NCBI GenBank assembly: GCA_905616465.1
Contig: CAJQSX010000002.1
Coordinates: forward strand, 1-64,000
Direction: 5' to 3'
DNA: 64,000 nt
DNA from: an uncultured Candidatus Pelagibacter sp.
GTDB taxonomy: Bacteria; Pseudomonadota; Alphaproteobacteria; Pelagibacterales; Pelagibacteraceae
The notes under the pieces are model-generated. The model worked only from the letters and a program-made list of their open reading frames with translations, did not search any database and had not been told where the DNA came from. The position numbers were made by a program, and so were the translations under genes. Each line of letters opens with the position of its first letter. The first letter of the stretch is position 1. Below, piece by piece: positions 17,739 through 27,591 of the stretch.

Positions 17739-18402
17739 AAATTTTTAGATTAGTTGCGTGATGAAACTTAATCTTACTTTCAAATCCATATAATTGATTA
17801 TTCTTAATTAAATCATACCAAATCTTATTAATAGAGAAATTAATCAATTTTTCTTTTTCTATTATTGATCTGTTTAATATTTGGCAACCTGTATAAATAA
17901 AGCTTTTACTTTTTTGATTAATCAAATAGTTTTGTAAATCAAAATCACCTCTCATATCTTTATCAAAGCTTAATTCTTTATTTACCAATAAAAGAATGTT
18001 TTTAATTTTTTTCGAAAAATATAAATTAATCATTAAATTAATTTCATCAATATATTTACTGTTCCAAATTGTATCAGGATTAAAAATTAAGAAATCTTTC
18101 TCATTGCTTTTGTTAATTAGATTTAGAATACCTCCACCGGTATCGAGAATCATGTCTCCATCCTGTATAACTTCTATAGTAACTTTAAAATTACGATCTT
18201 TAAAAAATTCATAAAATCTTTCTTTTAAATAAAAAGTATTAATTAAAATTTTTTTTATACCTAATTTTTTAATTAATTGAATGCAGTTTTCGAGCAAGGT
18301 TAAATCATTTATTTTTAAAAGAGGCTTTGGAGTATCTAGGGTAATTGGGTTTAATCTCTTTCCAAAACCTGCACATAAGATTATTGCTGTATTTATTTTC
18401 AT
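17716..18402 (-). CDS. murU: N-acetylmuramate alpha-1-phosphate uridylyltransferase (MurU-like)
   Basis: Nucleotidyltransferase of 228 residues. Seen: the N-terminal signature ILCAGFGKRLNPITLDTPKPLLKI split over 8-31, which matches GxGxRxxPLTxxxPKP, then QDGDMILDTGGGILN with the metal-binding region, and FNPDTIW with the later acidic site. MurU turns MurNAc-1-phosphate into UDP-MurNAc in cell-wall recycling. The gene directly upstream encodes the matching sugar kinase AmgK, which strongly supports this role over glucose-1-phosphate transferases of the same fold. Stop and start of the two genes touch. Confidence 0.85.
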   Translation of the reverse strand: MKINTAIILCAGFGKRLNPITLDTPKPLLKINDLTLLENCIQLIKKLGIKKILINTFYLKERFYEFFKDRNFKVTIEVIQDGDMILDTGGGILNLINKSNEKDFLIFNPDTIWNSKYIDEINLMINLYFSKKIKNILLLVNKELSFDKDMRGDFDLQNYLINQKSKSFIYTGCQILNRSIIEKEKLINFSINKIWYDLIKNNQLYGFESKIKFHHATNLKIFKKLQDL

Positions 18403-19374
18403 TTATTTGGGTAATTTTTCAATAAAATTTTTATCCAATATATTAGTTAACTCTTTAAATATATTGTAATTATTTGATCTTAATTTAATCAAGCTCCAAG
18501 CATAAGGAATTAGTTTTAAATATTTTTTTTTATTGTCCCTCACTGCTAGCCTGGTAAATATCCCAATAATTTTTAAATTTCTTAAAACTGATATTATTTC
18601 AAAATCATTTATAAATTTTTTTGTATTCAACTTTTTTTGCGATTTTAAATAAATATCAAGTATTTTATCCTTAAAACTATTAGATGTTTTAAATCGTACA
18701 TCATCTATTAAAGAGGCTAAATCATACGCCTTATTACCAATGAGCGCGTCCTGTGTGTCTATTACCCCTATTTCGTCAATTATCCACATTAAGTTAGAAA
18801 CGTGAAAATCTCTATGTACAAAAACATCATTTTTCAGAGAAATCTTTTTAATTAAAACCTTTATTACTTTTTCATATGCTCTTACAAATTTTGGCTGATC
18901 TTTTTTAGGTAATTCTTGCCACGCATACCAGCTAGAAAAAAGTTTAGCTTCTTCAAATAATATTTTAGAACTATATTTTGGAACTATATAATTTTGCTTT
19001 TTAAAATTTATTACTTTTTTATCTTTAACGGACTGTATTCTATTTAATAAATTTATTATTTTTTTAAAAATTAATAATTTATTTTTTTTATTTTTTTTTA
19101 AAAGATGAAAAATTGTTTGATTACCAAAATCTTGGATTTCTATAAAATCCTTAGAATAACTTTCTTTTATTAACTTTGGTGCTAAAACATCATTTTTTAT
19201 TAGGATCTTATTGATGGCATCATAATTAAGTAAATTTATTTTTTTGTTTTTTTTCGCGCAAACTATAATTGAACTTATGTTATTTTCTTTTTTTCTAAAA
19301 AAATATCTAAATGAAGCATCACCCTTTATTTTTTTTAATTTTGATTTATCTAATGGCATTAAGTCTTTCATCAT
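18403..19374 (-). CDS. amgK: N-acetylmuramate/N-acetylglucosamine kinase (AmgK-like aminoglycoside phosphotransferase fold)
   Basis: 323 residues of the APH kinase fold. Seen: LKKIKGDASFRYFFR, with the GDASFR loop typical of AmgK, the catalytic loop VHRDFHVSNLMWI with Asp189, and VIDTQDALIGNKAYDLASLIDD with the metal-binding Asp near 206. It phosphorylates MurNAc at the anomeric carbon for MurU, the next gene. The start at 19374 overlaps the end of tsaE by 29 bases; an ATG five codons on (19359) would reduce this to 14. The tsaE-amgK-murU order is common in alphaproteobacteria. Confidence 0.86.
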   Translation of the reverse strand: MMKDLMPLDKSKLKKIKGDASFRYFFRKKENNISSIIVCAKKNKKINLLNYDAINKILIKNDVLAPKLIKESYSKDFIEIQDFGNQTIFHLLKKNKKNKLLIFKKIINLLNRIQSVKDKKVINFKKQNYIVPKYSSKILFEEAKLFSSWYAWQELPKKDQPKFVRAYEKVIKVLIKKISLKNDVFVHRDFHVSNLMWIIDEIGVIDTQDALIGNKAYDLASLIDDVRFKTSNSFKDKILDIYLKSQKKLNTKKFINDFEIISVLRNLKIIGIFTRLAVRDNKKKYLKLIPYAWSLIKLRSNNYNIFKELTNILDKNFIEKLPK

Positions 19375-19822
19375 TTAAACCTTTGATAGATAAAAACCTT
19401 TTATTTAAATCTTCTCCATATTCAAAAAATAAATCAATCTTATTTTCAATTTTTCTTTCAATTTTTTCTGGCCATTCAATTAATGTAAGTGTTTCTTTGT
19501 AGTTTTCAAATAGTCCAATATTTTCTATCTCGGCACTATTAGTTAACCTATATAAATCATAATGTTGAATTATAACACTTCCCACATCATACTCATTTAC
19601 TAAATTAAATGTTGGACTTGTGACTTCTGTTAAATTTAAATGATTATTTTTTTGAAGGTTATTAATTATATGCCTTATAAATGTTGTTTTTCCAATACCT
19701 ATTTCCCCATGAAAATAAATTACTTCTCCTTTTTTTATTATTAGTGAAAATCTTTTAGCTAATTCAATTGTCTTAACTTCTAAAGAGATATCTATTATTT
19801 CGCTATTAGTAGCGATATGCAT
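19346..19822 (-). CDS. tsaE: tRNA threonylcarbamoyladenosine biosynthesis ATPase TsaE
   Basis: P-loop ATPase needed with TsaB and TsaD for the t6A modification of ANN-decoding tRNAs. About 158 residues from the ATG at 19822. Seen: [16 protein letters not shown] (Walker A), then [15 protein letters not shown] and [10 protein letters not shown], which is the TsaE signature with TSPTF, and LIEWPEKIE (Walker B side). An upstream ATG at 19852 would add ten residues and overlap ahcY by 47 bases; the inner start still overlaps by 17. Confidence 0.92.
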   Translation of the reverse strand: MHIATNSEIIDISLEVKTIELAKRFSLIIKKGEVIYFHGEIGIGKTTFIRHIINNLQKNNHLNLTEVTSPTFNLVNEYDVGSVIIQHYDLYRLTNSAEIENIGLFENYKETLTLIEWPEKIERKIENKIDLFFEYGEDLNKRFLSIKGLNDERLNAIR

Positions 19823-21092
19823 CGGGTTTGAATGGACCTTCTGTTTCAACATTTATATATTCAGCTTGGTCTTTTGATAGTTTTGTAAGTTTTGCGCCAA
19901 CTTTTTTTAAATGAAGCATTGCTACTTTTTCATCTAAACTTTTTGGTAACACATAAACTTTATTTTCATAAGTTTTATGGTTATCCCAAAGCTCTATTTG
20001 TGCCATTACTTGATTTGTAAATGATGCACTCATAACAAAGCTTGGGTGTCCTGTTGCACATCCTAAGTTAACCAATCTGCCTTTTGCTAATAAAATAATT
20101 CTCTTACCATTAACTAATTCTATCTCATCTACTTCTGGCTTAACTTCTGTCCATTTATAATTTTTTAAGGCTTCTACTTGAATCTCATTATCAAAATGAC
20201 CAATATTACATAATATTGCTCTATCTTTCATATCTCTCATATGATCTGCGGTCACAATATCTATGTTACCTGTTGCTGTAACAACAATATCTGCTTTACT
20301 AATTGCCTCATCCATTAAAACTACTTCATAACCTTCCATCGCTGCTTGAAGGGCACAAATTGGGTCTGCCTCTGTAACCATAACTCTTGCACCACTTTGT
20401 CTTAAAGATGCTGCGCTCCCCTTTCCAACGTCACCAAAGCCAGCAACAATTGCAACCTTACCTGACATCATGACATCCGTAGCTCTTCTAATTCCATCTA
20501 CTAAACTTTCTCTACAACCATATAAGTTGTCAAATTTTGATTTTGTAACTGAATCGTTAACATTAATTGCTGGGATCATTAAAGATCCATCTTTTTCCAT
20601 CTTGTTTAATGCTTTAATTCCTGTTGTTGTTTCCTCTGAAACACCTTTTACTTCTTTTAACAAATCTTTGTAATCGCTATGCATCATTGCAGTTAAATCA
20701 CCACCATCATCTAATAACATATTTGCTTTCCAATCTTTTTTTCCTTCAATTGTTTGCCTTATACACCAAATGGCTTCCTCTTCAGTTTCACCTTTCCAGG
20801 CAAAAACAGGTATTCCCGCTTTAGCTATTGCTGCTGCTGCGTGATCTTGAGTTGAAAAAATATTGCAGGAAGACCACCTAACTTCAGCCCCGAGGTCCGT
20901 TAAGGTTTCGATTAAAACTGCTGTTTGAATTGTCATGTGAAGGCATCCCAAAATTTTTGCTCCCTTTAAAGGTGCTTTACCTGAGTATTCTTCTCGTAAT
21001 GCCATTAATCCTGGCATTTCACTTTCTGCTATAGAAATTTCTTTTCTTCCAAATTCAGCTAATGATATATCTTTTACTTTAAAATCATCCAT
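19806..21092 (-). CDS. ahcY: Adenosylhomocysteinase
   Basis: Splits S-adenosylhomocysteine into adenosine and homocysteine, closing the SAM cycle. 428 residues. Seen: the N-terminal [38 protein letters not shown], the NAD-binding loop [21 protein letters not shown], and the invariant C-terminal KPDAYRY. No riboswitch is evident in the 43 bases upstream. In many alphaproteobacteria ahcY follows chvI-chvG after PTS genes; here it follows chvG directly. Confidence 0.96.
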   Translation of the reverse strand: MDDFKVKDISLAEFGRKEISIAESEMPGLMALREEYSGKAPLKGAKILGCLHMTIQTAVLIETLTDLGAEVRWSSCNIFSTQDHAAAAIAKAGIPVFAWKGETEEEAIWCIRQTIEGKKDWKANMLLDDGGDLTAMMHSDYKDLLKEVKGVSEETTTGIKALNKMEKDGSLMIPAINVNDSVTKSKFDNLYGCRESLVDGIRRATDVMMSGKVAIVAGFGDVGKGSAASLRQSGARVMVTEADPICALQAAMEGYEVVLMDEAISKADIVVTATGNIDIVTADHMRDMKDRAILCNIGHFDNEIQVEALKNYKWTEVKPEVDEIELVNGKRIILLAKGRLVNLGCATGHPSFVMSASFTNQVMAQIELWDNHKTYENKVYVLPKSLDEKVAMLHLKKVGAKLTKLSKDQAEYINVETEGPFKPDAYRY

Positions 21093-21135
21093 ATTTGAAT
21101 TTTATATAACAAAAAATTAATTAATCAACTTATGA

Positions 21136-22677
21136 TTAAGATTTAGGAAATACGATCTCCACATTTGCACCCCGTTTATCATCTCTATTAAATGCGGCTA
21201 TAGAGCCTTTATGAAGCTCAACTAAATTCTTAACTATATTTAAACCTAAGCCAGAATGTTGACCAAATTTATCGGGTCTATTGCTATAAAATCTTTTAAA
21301 AATTTTTGTTGTATCTTTTTCCTTAAATCCTTGTCCTTCATCAAGGATATTAATTACTATCTGTTTGTTAAAATTTTTTGATATTCTAACCTCAATATTT
21401 TCATTATCTTCACTAAAAGAAATTGCATTATCTAGTAAATTTGCAACTATTTGTTCAATTCTATTTTCAATTCCATTAATTGAATAAGATTTGCCTCCAT
21501 CATTTATACAGGAAATTTTAATACCTCGCTTGACTTGATAAATATTATTATAATCATCAACTACGGAATTAATAATAGGAACAATATCTGTTTTCTTAAA
21601 TTTCTCCTTACTTAGTGCAACTTCATCTTTTAATATTTGTGAGTAATCTGTGATCAACCTCTCAATTCTTTGTACATCATGGTTTAAAATGTTTATCAAT
21701 TTTAGTCTTTGATCTGCATCTTTTGTATCATTAAGAATTTCAGATGCACTTTTTAAAGAAGCTAAAGGATTCCTAATTTCATGGACTAGATCGGTTGAAA
21801 AATTTTCAGCATGTGAAATTCTTTTTTGAAGTTCAAGCGTCATATCCTCAAGAGATTTTGAAAGTAAGCCTAACTCATCATTTCTTGCTTTAAGATTATC
21901 AATATTTATTTTTTTATTATCTTTGTTTTTAATCTTATTTGTATAATTTACTAAGTTTTGTATCGGTTTTAAAAAATATCTATTTAAAACATAAGAAAAA
22001 ATTAATATTACAATTCCAACCGCAAATGCAGTTCTAATAATGAAAGTTTTTCTCTCATCAATTGCAGCTCGTACGTCATTTGCATTTTCAGTGATGGCAA
22101 TATAACCTATGTTTTTATCATCCTGAAAAACATTTTTTATTGTTGTTAATTTAAAGTTATTAAATTCTTCTTGAGTGAATGTAAATGGAGTTCCATAACT
22201 TTTTGATCCTGCATAATTAAAAAGGATATCTCTTAAAGACACAAGGTTATCATTTCCTATATTTATATTTTTTTCTTCAATAATCTCTTTTGTTTTTTTT
22301 TCATTTAAAATTTCTAATTCAATTATATCTAACCTCGAAGAAAATGATCTGGGATCAAGATCAAGTGTGTCGGTATCACCAACTAAATCTAATTCATTAT
22401 TAAAAAAAATTACTCTATCAAGACTTTGAAAAATAAATCTTGTAGAAAATAAAAAACTTCTAATATCTTTTTCATTGAACATAATTTCTAATCTATTTAA
22501 ATTTTCAATAGTATTATTAATTATTTCAATATGGTTAGACGATTTTTTTTTAATCAAATTTGGTTGAATATTTTTTAAATATAAAAATGTAAACAAGCCT
22601 ATTATTGTAAAAAAAATAAAATTAATAAATAAAAATTTTTTTAATATTGATAAATTTTTTAAAAGATAATTAAACAT
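21136..22677 (-). CDS. chvG: Sensor histidine kinase ChvG-like
   Basis: 513 residues. Membrane helices at about 14-34 and 214-232 flank an extracytoplasmic sensor domain (about 35-210). HAMP follows (about 235-285), then the dimerisation helix with HEIRNPLASLKSASE carrying His299, and the ATPase domain with NLLDNAISFS, DEGQGF and HSGLGLNIV (N, G1 and G2 boxes). The start overlaps the end of the chvI-like regulator by one base, so they form one unit. ChvG/ChvI (ExoS/ChvI) systems sense envelope or acid stress in other alphaproteobacteria. The sensing partner ExoR is not seen here. Confidence 0.88.
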   Translation of the reverse strand: MFNYLLKNLSILKKFLFINFIFFTIIGLFTFLYLKNIQPNLIKKKSSNHIEIINNTIENLNRLEIMFNEKDIRSFLFSTRFIFQSLDRVIFFNNELDLVGDTDTLDLDPRSFSSRLDIIELEILNEKKTKEIIEEKNINIGNDNLVSLRDILFNYAGSKSYGTPFTFTQEEFNNFKLTTIKNVFQDDKNIGYIAITENANDVRAAIDERKTFIIRTAFAVGIVILIFSYVLNRYFLKPIQNLVNYTNKIKNKDNKKINIDNLKARNDELGLLSKSLEDMTLELQKRISHAENFSTDLVHEIRNPLASLKSASEILNDTKDADQRLKLINILNHDVQRIERLITDYSQILKDEVALSKEKFKKTDIVPIINSVVDDYNNIYQVKRGIKISCINDGGKSYSINGIENRIEQIVANLLDNAISFSEDNENIEVRISKNFNKQIVINILDEGQGFKEKDTTKIFKRFYSNRPDKFGQHSGLGLNIVKNLVELHKGSIAAFNRDDKRGANVEIVFPKS

Positions 22678-23384
22678 TAACTAACATTCCATCTATATCC
22701 ACTTCCATACCTAGTTTCTATAGCTGAAAAATCAGGATCAACTTTTTTAAATTTTTTTCTTATTCTCTTAACATGGCTATCGATTGTTCTATCTTCAATG
22801 TCCGTATCTTCTCTATAGGCAATATCCATGAGTTGAGCTCTTTCTTTTATTATACCAGGTCTTTTAGCGAGCTCTTTAACAATTAAAAACTCTGTAGTCG
22901 TTAATTTTTCTGGAAGTTGTTTATCATTCCATTCACATTCTAACTGTGATGGATCAAGTTTTAATTTTCCGTGGGCAATAATACTTTTGTTTTCCTCTAT
23001 GCTATTATCAACATCTTTTTTTCTTAATTGAACTCTAATTCTTTCAATTAATACTTTAATTGAAAATCCACCTGATTTTTTCATGAAGTCATCTGCACCA
23101 AGTTTTAATCCTAACAACTCATCAAGCTCTTCATCCTTTGATGTTAAAAATATTACTGGCATTGAGGTTTTTTTTCTTAATTTTTTTAACAACTCTTCAC
23201 CATCCATTTTGGGCATTTTAATATCAATCACGGCAAGATCAGGAGGTGTTCTTGATAAACCATTTAATGCACTCTCACCATCAATATAGGTTTGAACTTT
23301 AAAACCCTCTTTTTCTAAAGCGATACTTAAACTTGTTAATATATTTCTATCATCATCAACTAAAGCAATTGTTTGTTTATGCAT
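22677..23384 (-). CDS. chvI: OmpR-family response regulator ChvI-like
   Basis: 235 residues: receiver domain with the acidic pair at 10-12, phospho-acceptor Asp54 in AVIDIKMPKMDG and conserved Lys in the block FMKKSGGFS, then a winged-helix DNA-binding domain. The C-terminal part with YREDTDIEDRTIDSHVKRIR and AIETRYGSGYRW is the ChvI signature. It is encoded just before the ChvG-like kinase and overlaps it by one base. Confidence 0.9.
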   Translation of the reverse strand: MHKQTIALVDDDRNILTSLSIALEKEGFKVQTYIDGESALNGLSRTPPDLAVIDIKMPKMDGEELLKKLRKKTSMPVIFLTSKDEELDELLGLKLGADDFMKKSGGFSIKVLIERIRVQLRKKDVDNSIEENKSIIAHGKLKLDPSQLECEWNDKQLPEKLTTTEFLIVKELAKRPGIIKERAQLMDIAYREDTDIEDRTIDSHVKRIRKKFKKVDPDFSAIETRYGSGYRWNVS

Positions 23385-23433
23385 GCGTTGATTTAAAAAT
23401 ACTAAATTGTTCTAATTTGGGCAATTAATTAAT

Positions 23434-26208
23434 TTAATGCAGCAAACCCCAGTTATCTCCACTATTGATGTCAATTGTTAAAGGTATAGAAAATGAATGA
23501 AAATCACTATTAACAACACTTATCATTTCATCTTTTATAATCTTCGTCATTTTGTTTATCTCATTTTTTTGGACTTCAAATATAAGTTCATCGTGGATTT
23601 GCAATAGCATTTTAGATTTTAATGATTTTTGCTCACCTAATTTTTTATCAAGTCTTATCATTGCTAGACGCATTATCTCTGAAGCTGATCCTTGAATTGG
23701 AGCATTGATGGCAGCTCTTTCTTGAAAATTTCTTACATTGAAATTTTTATCGTTGATTCCATTAAAATGAGATCTACGTCCAAAAATATTATTAACATAT
23801 CCACTTTTTCTACAAAATTTGATTGTATTATCCATGTAATATTTTATTTCTGGAAATCTTGAGAAATAAGCATTTAAAAAATCTTTAGCCTCATAACTTG
23901 AAACATTAATTTGTTTTGCTAATCCATATTGAGAAATTCCATAAATAATACCAAAATTTATTGCTTTGGCTTTTCGTCTCATATCTTGATTAACTTTTTT
24001 TATATCAACATCAAATACTTGGCTTGCAGTTAGTGAGTGAATATCTTCATTATTTTTAAATGCTTTTTTTAATTCTTTTACATCAGCTAGATCTGCTAAG
24101 ATTCTCATTTCAATTTGGTTATAGTCAGCTGAAATTAAAGTAAAATTTTTTTCAGCTATAAAAGCTTTTCTTATGTCCTTTCCATCCTCTGATTTGACGG
24201 GAATATTTTGTAAATTTGGCTCACTAGAGGCAAGTCTTCCTGTTGTTGTGGCGGCCAACAGAAAAGAAGTGTGAATTCTTTTTGTAGCTGGATTAATGTG
24301 CTCAGGCAAAGCATCAGAATAAGTATTTTTAAGCTTTGATACTTGTCGCCAATCTAAAATTAATTGTGGAAATTTATGTCCTTTAAATGCTAGGTCCTCA
24401 AGTACACTTGCATTAGTAGCAAAGCTTCCTTTTCTAGTTTTTTTTAGTACTGCAATCTTTAAATCATTATAAATGACTTCACCCAATTGTTTTGGCGAAG
24501 CGATATTAAATTCTTTTTTTGAGATTTTAAAAACTTCTTTTTGTAATTTATCAATCTTTTTTTCAAATTTTAATGATAATAACTTTAAAAACTTATTATC
24601 AATTTTTATTCCTTCAATTTCCATGAAAGCTAGTATCTTAATTAAAGGCTTTTCAAAAATTTCATAAATATTGATTAATTTTTCTAATTTAAGATTTTTG
24701 TTAAATATTTTATATAATCTATATGTTATATCAGCATCTTCTGCGGCGTATTCCTTTGCTTTCTCTAGCTCTACATCACTAAAACTTATTTCTTTTTTTC
24801 CGCTTCCGACAATTTCTTTAAAAGAAATTGTTTTATGTTGTAGGTGAATTTCAGATAAAGTATCCATATTATGTCTATTTTTTCCAGCATCTAGCACATA
24901 AGACATCAACATTGTATCTTCCATTGAAGTCATGCTTATTCCTTGCTTGTATAAAACAATAAAATCAAACTTAATATTTTGACCAATTTTTTTTACACTC
25001 ACATCTTCTAAAAGGGGTTTTAGTTTTTTAATTACATTCTCTTTTTTTAGACATCCACTAAACTTATGTCCTATTGGAATATAACAGGCCTTACCAATTT
25101 TAGTACTTAATGAAATGCCTATCAAGTCTGCTTGGTGTACATCTAATGAACTGGTTTCTGTATCAATTGCAAGCTCCCCGCTTTCTTCTGCTTCATTAAT
25201 CCACTCATCAATCTCATCTTCATTAGTAATTAATTGGTAATTTTTTTTATTTATATTTTGTTTTTTTTTTTGGGGTATTGCCTCTATTGCATTTTCTTCT
25301 AATTCAGGTTCACCATATGCCGAGATAGCAGAACTAAGAATCCTATTAAATTCCATTTCTCTTAAAAATTTATATAATTTTTCTTTATCAATTTTTTTAA
25401 GTTGAAAATCTTCTATCTTTCTTTCAACTGGAGCATCTTTCATTAATGTTACTAATTTTTTACTGATAATTGCTTTATCTTTATTTTCTATAAGTGTTTC
25501 TCTTCTTTTGTTCTGTTTTATTTCATGTGCGTTATTTAGTAACTTTTCTAAAGTGCCATATTTATTAATAAGTTCTGCTGCAGTCTTAACACCTATGCCT
25601 GGAACTCCAGGAACGTTGTCGCTACTATCACCTGCTAATGACTGCACATCGATTACTTTTTCAGGGCCTACTCCAAATTTAGTTACTATATCTTCTTGTG
25701 TTACAAATTTGTTTTTCATGGGATCAAATAATCGAACATCTTTTTTATAAAGTTGCATTAAATCTTTATCTGATGACACTATTGTCACTTTTGCTCCTTT
25801 AGCTAAAATTTGCTCAACATAAGTTGCTATTAAATCATCAGCCTCATAATTAGGAAGATCAACAGCTGGTAAATTAAAAGCAATCACTGATTTTCTTATA
25901 TATTCAAACTGTGGAGCTAAATCATCAGGAGCTTCAGATCTGTTTGCTTTATAATCTGAATAAATTTCATTTCTAAAAGTTTTTCTTGCTGCATCAAAAA
26001 TTACCGCAAAGTGTGATGGTTTTTGAAGATTTTCACTAGACTTTGAATCTTCTAGTAACTTAAATAACATGCTACAAAAACCACTTACAGCTCCCACTGG
26101 AAGACCATCACTTTTTCTAGTTAATGGTGGTAGTGCATAATAGGCTCTAAAAATATATCCAGAACCATCTATTAAATAAAAATGATCTGTTTTTTTAATT
26201 TTAGTCAT
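23434..26208 (-). CDS. polA: DNA polymerase I
   Basis: 924 residues, nearly the length of E. coli PolA (928). All three domains are visible. The 5' nuclease (about 1-300) has DGSGYIFRAYYALPP, YEADDLIATY and AGDSSDNVPGVPGIG. The 3'-5' exonuclease (about 330-500) has LAIDTETSSLD with the Asp-x-Glu pair, so proofreading is probably active. The polymerase has TGRLASSEPNLQNIP, SADYNQIEMRILA, RRKAKAINFGIIYG and QIHDELIFEV. A short gap of 49 bases separates it from chvI downstream. Confidence 0.96.
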   Translation of the reverse strand: MTKIKKTDHFYLIDGSGYIFRAYYALPPLTRKSDGLPVGAVSGFCSMLFKLLEDSKSSENLQKPSHFAVIFDAARKTFRNEIYSDYKANRSEAPDDLAPQFEYIRKSVIAFNLPAVDLPNYEADDLIATYVEQILAKGAKVTIVSSDKDLMQLYKKDVRLFDPMKNKFVTQEDIVTKFGVGPEKVIDVQSLAGDSSDNVPGVPGIGVKTAAELINKYGTLEKLLNNAHEIKQNKRRETLIENKDKAIISKKLVTLMKDAPVERKIEDFQLKKIDKEKLYKFLREMEFNRILSSAISAYGEPELEENAIEAIPQKKKQNINKKNYQLITNEDEIDEWINEAEESGELAIDTETSSLDVHQADLIGISLSTKIGKACYIPIGHKFSGCLKKENVIKKLKPLLEDVSVKKIGQNIKFDFIVLYKQGISMTSMEDTMLMSYVLDAGKNRHNMDTLSEIHLQHKTISFKEIVGSGKKEISFSDVELEKAKEYAAEDADITYRLYKIFNKNLKLEKLINIYEIFEKPLIKILAFMEIEGIKIDNKFLKLLSLKFEKKIDKLQKEVFKISKKEFNIASPKQLGEVIYNDLKIAVLKKTRKGSFATNASVLEDLAFKGHKFPQLILDWRQVSKLKNTYSDALPEHINPATKRIHTSFLLAATTTGRLASSEPNLQNIPVKSEDGKDIRKAFIAEKNFTLISADYNQIEMRILADLADVKELKKAFKNNEDIHSLTASQVFDVDIKKVNQDMRRKAKAINFGIIYGISQYGLAKQINVSSYEAKDFLNAYFSRFPEIKYYMDNTIKFCRKSGYVNNIFGRRSHFNGINDKNFNVRNFQERAAINAPIQGSASEIMRLAMIRLDKKLGEQKSLKSKMLLQIHDELIFEVQKNEINKMTKIIKDEMISVVNSDFHSFSIPLTIDINSGDNWGLLH

Positions 26209-26332
26209 TATAAATTATTATTAATTAAAGTATTATTATAATTACAATATCATCTATAAAAAAAAAATATACTTTACTTATTTGAGTAAATTAAAACTAG
26301 ATTATTATTAAAAAAATAGTATCATATTATTA

Positions 26333-26884
26333 ATGGATCTTACTAAAATAAACTCTCAATCAAAATTAATTAAATCATTTATTGTAATAATTTTAGGTTC
26401 AGTTGCACTTACGATATCTGCTAAACTAAAAATTCCTTTTTATCCCGTGCCAATGACGATGCAAACATTTGTTGTTTTGTTTTTAGGTTTAAGTTTTGGA
26501 TATAAAATGGGTTTGACAACAGTAGGTTTATATTTATTGGAGGGAATTGCTGGCTTTCCTGTTTTTTCAAATTCTCCAGAAAAAGGTATTGGCTTAGTTT
26601 ATTTTACTGGACCAACAATGGGTTATTTAGTGGGGTTTTTGGTAGCTTCTTTTTTATCTGCTTTTATAAATATGAAAGATAATTTTTTAATTATCTTTCT
26701 AAAACTTTTAATGTCAGTTTCTACTATATATATTCTTGGAATTTTATGGCTTGGAACCCTAATTGGTTGGGATAAACCAATCTTTAGTTTAGGTGTTACT
26801 CCATTTTTATTAGCTGAATTTTTTAAGTTAGCTCTTTTAACGTTATTAGCAAAAAAAATTATTAAATTTAGAGATTTTATCTAG
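26333..26884 (+). CDS. bioY: Biotin transporter BioY (ECF S-component)
   Basis: 183 residues with six membrane helices and the BioY signatures: LKIPFYPVPMTMQTFVVLF at 32-50 and GLYLLEGIAGFPVF at 66-79, followed by GPTMGYLVGFLVASF. It takes up biotin, alone or with an ECF energy module; no such module genes lie nearby. The 124-base region before it, shared with the divergent polA, is very AT-rich; a sequence at 26250-26259 differs by one base from the BioR operator, but I do not call it. The last eight bases overlap the regA-like gene. Confidence 0.9.
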   Translation: MDLTKINSQSKLIKSFIVIILGSVALTISAKLKIPFYPVPMTMQTFVVLFLGLSFGYKMGLTTVGLYLLEGIAGFPVFSNSPEKGIGLVYFTGPTMGYLVGFLVASFLSAFINMKDNFLIIFLKLLMSVSTIYILGILWLGTLIGWDKPIFSLGVTPFLLAEFFKLALLTLLAKKIIKFRDFI

Positions 26885-27449
26885 GGGATCTTTTAGATAA
26901 TATTCTTTGAAGAGTTCTTCTATGCATCTTAAGTCTTCTTGCAGTTTCAGATACATTTCTATTACATAATTCAAAAACTCTATGAATATGTTCCCACTTT
27001 ACACGGTCGGCTGACATTGGGTTTTCTGGCGGAGCAGCTTTTTTTGATGGGTCTGCCAACAATGCTTTTTCAACATCATCTGCATCTGCCGGCTTTGCAA
27101 GGTAATCAATTGCACCTTCTTTAATTGCGGCAACGGCAGTCGGTATGTTCCCATATCCAGTTAACATAATAATTCTACTTGAGGAATTTGAGCTTTGAAT
27201 TTCTTTAACAACCTCCAAGCCATTTCCATCTGCTAGCCTTAAGTCAACTACTGCAAAACCCGGTTTTTTAACTTTTACAGCTTCTATTCCTTTTTTTACA
27301 CTTTCAGCTTGTAAAACTTCAAAACCCTTCTTTTCCATTGCCCTTGATAACCTATCTCTAAAGGGATTGTCATCATCTACGATTAACAAGGATTTATTAT
27401 CAAAATTAGATAATTTTTGAAGTGTTGCTTCATTTTTCATTAAGTACAT
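26877..27449 (-). CDS. regA: RegA/PrrA/ActR-type redox response regulator
   Basis: 190 residues. Receiver domain with acidic residues at 25-27, Asp69 in AVVDLRLADGNG and LTGYGNIPTAVAAIKEGAIDY. After a proline-containing linker (AAPPENP) comes a Fis-type helix-turn-helix with NVSETARRLKMHRRTLQRIL, almost identical to RegA/PrrA/ActR of other alphaproteobacteria, which control redox-dependent energy metabolism. Its partner kinase RegB is not adjacent. A second ATG at 27440 is an alternative start. It is divergent from the polyamine operon across 142 bases. Confidence 0.92.
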   Translation of the reverse strand: MYLMKNEATLQKLSNFDNKSLLIVDDDNPFRDRLSRAMEKKGFEVLQAESVKKGIEAVKVKKPGFAVVDLRLADGNGLEVVKEIQSSNSSSRIIMLTGYGNIPTAVAAIKEGAIDYLAKPADADDVEKALLADPSKKAAPPENPMSADRVKWEHIHRVFELCNRNVSETARRLKMHRRTLQRILSKRSPR

Positions 27450-27528
27450 ATGGAGGCTAATTTAGAAAATACAATAGATAATTATTTGCTTTACATCCAT
27501 TTATTATTGGCTTAATTGCACATTTTAT

Positions 27529-27563
27529 AAAAAGTTTTTATATGTTTTTAAAACTTTTTTTTT
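27529..27563 (+). other. AT-rich hairpin plus T-run in the leader of the polyamine operon
   Basis: Ten-base perfect arms (27529-27538 and 27550-27559) with a single G-C pair enclose an 11-base loop. T bases continue to 27563 before GTTAAATTT and the ribosome site. The shape is like a weak terminator or attenuator just before the decarboxylase gene. Base composition alone makes such repeats likely in AT-rich DNA, so function is uncertain. Confidence 0.35.
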
Positions 27564-27578
27564 GTTAAATTTTTTTTT

Positions 27579-27583
27579 GGAGA
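27579..27583 (+). promoter_or_regulatory. Ribosome binding site that fixes the decarboxylase start
   Basis: GGAGA lies eight bases before the ATG at 27592. It favours this ATG over the in-frame TTG at 27562, which lies upstream of it in a T-rich run. Confidence 0.7.
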
Positions 27584-27591
27584 CACTTACA

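Noticed and set aside
21093-21135. Possible SAH or SAM riboswitch before ahcY
   Set aside because: Only 43 bases separate chvG and ahcY and they lack any GC-containing stem.
26250-26259. Possible BioR operator (TCATCTATAA) upstream of bioY
   Set aside because: One mismatch in a ten-base AT-rich word is expected by chance here, and no bioR gene is seen.
26282-26311. Possible bioY promoter TTGAGT-18-TATTAA
   Set aside because: Weak -10 match and long spacing in DNA that is almost all A and T.
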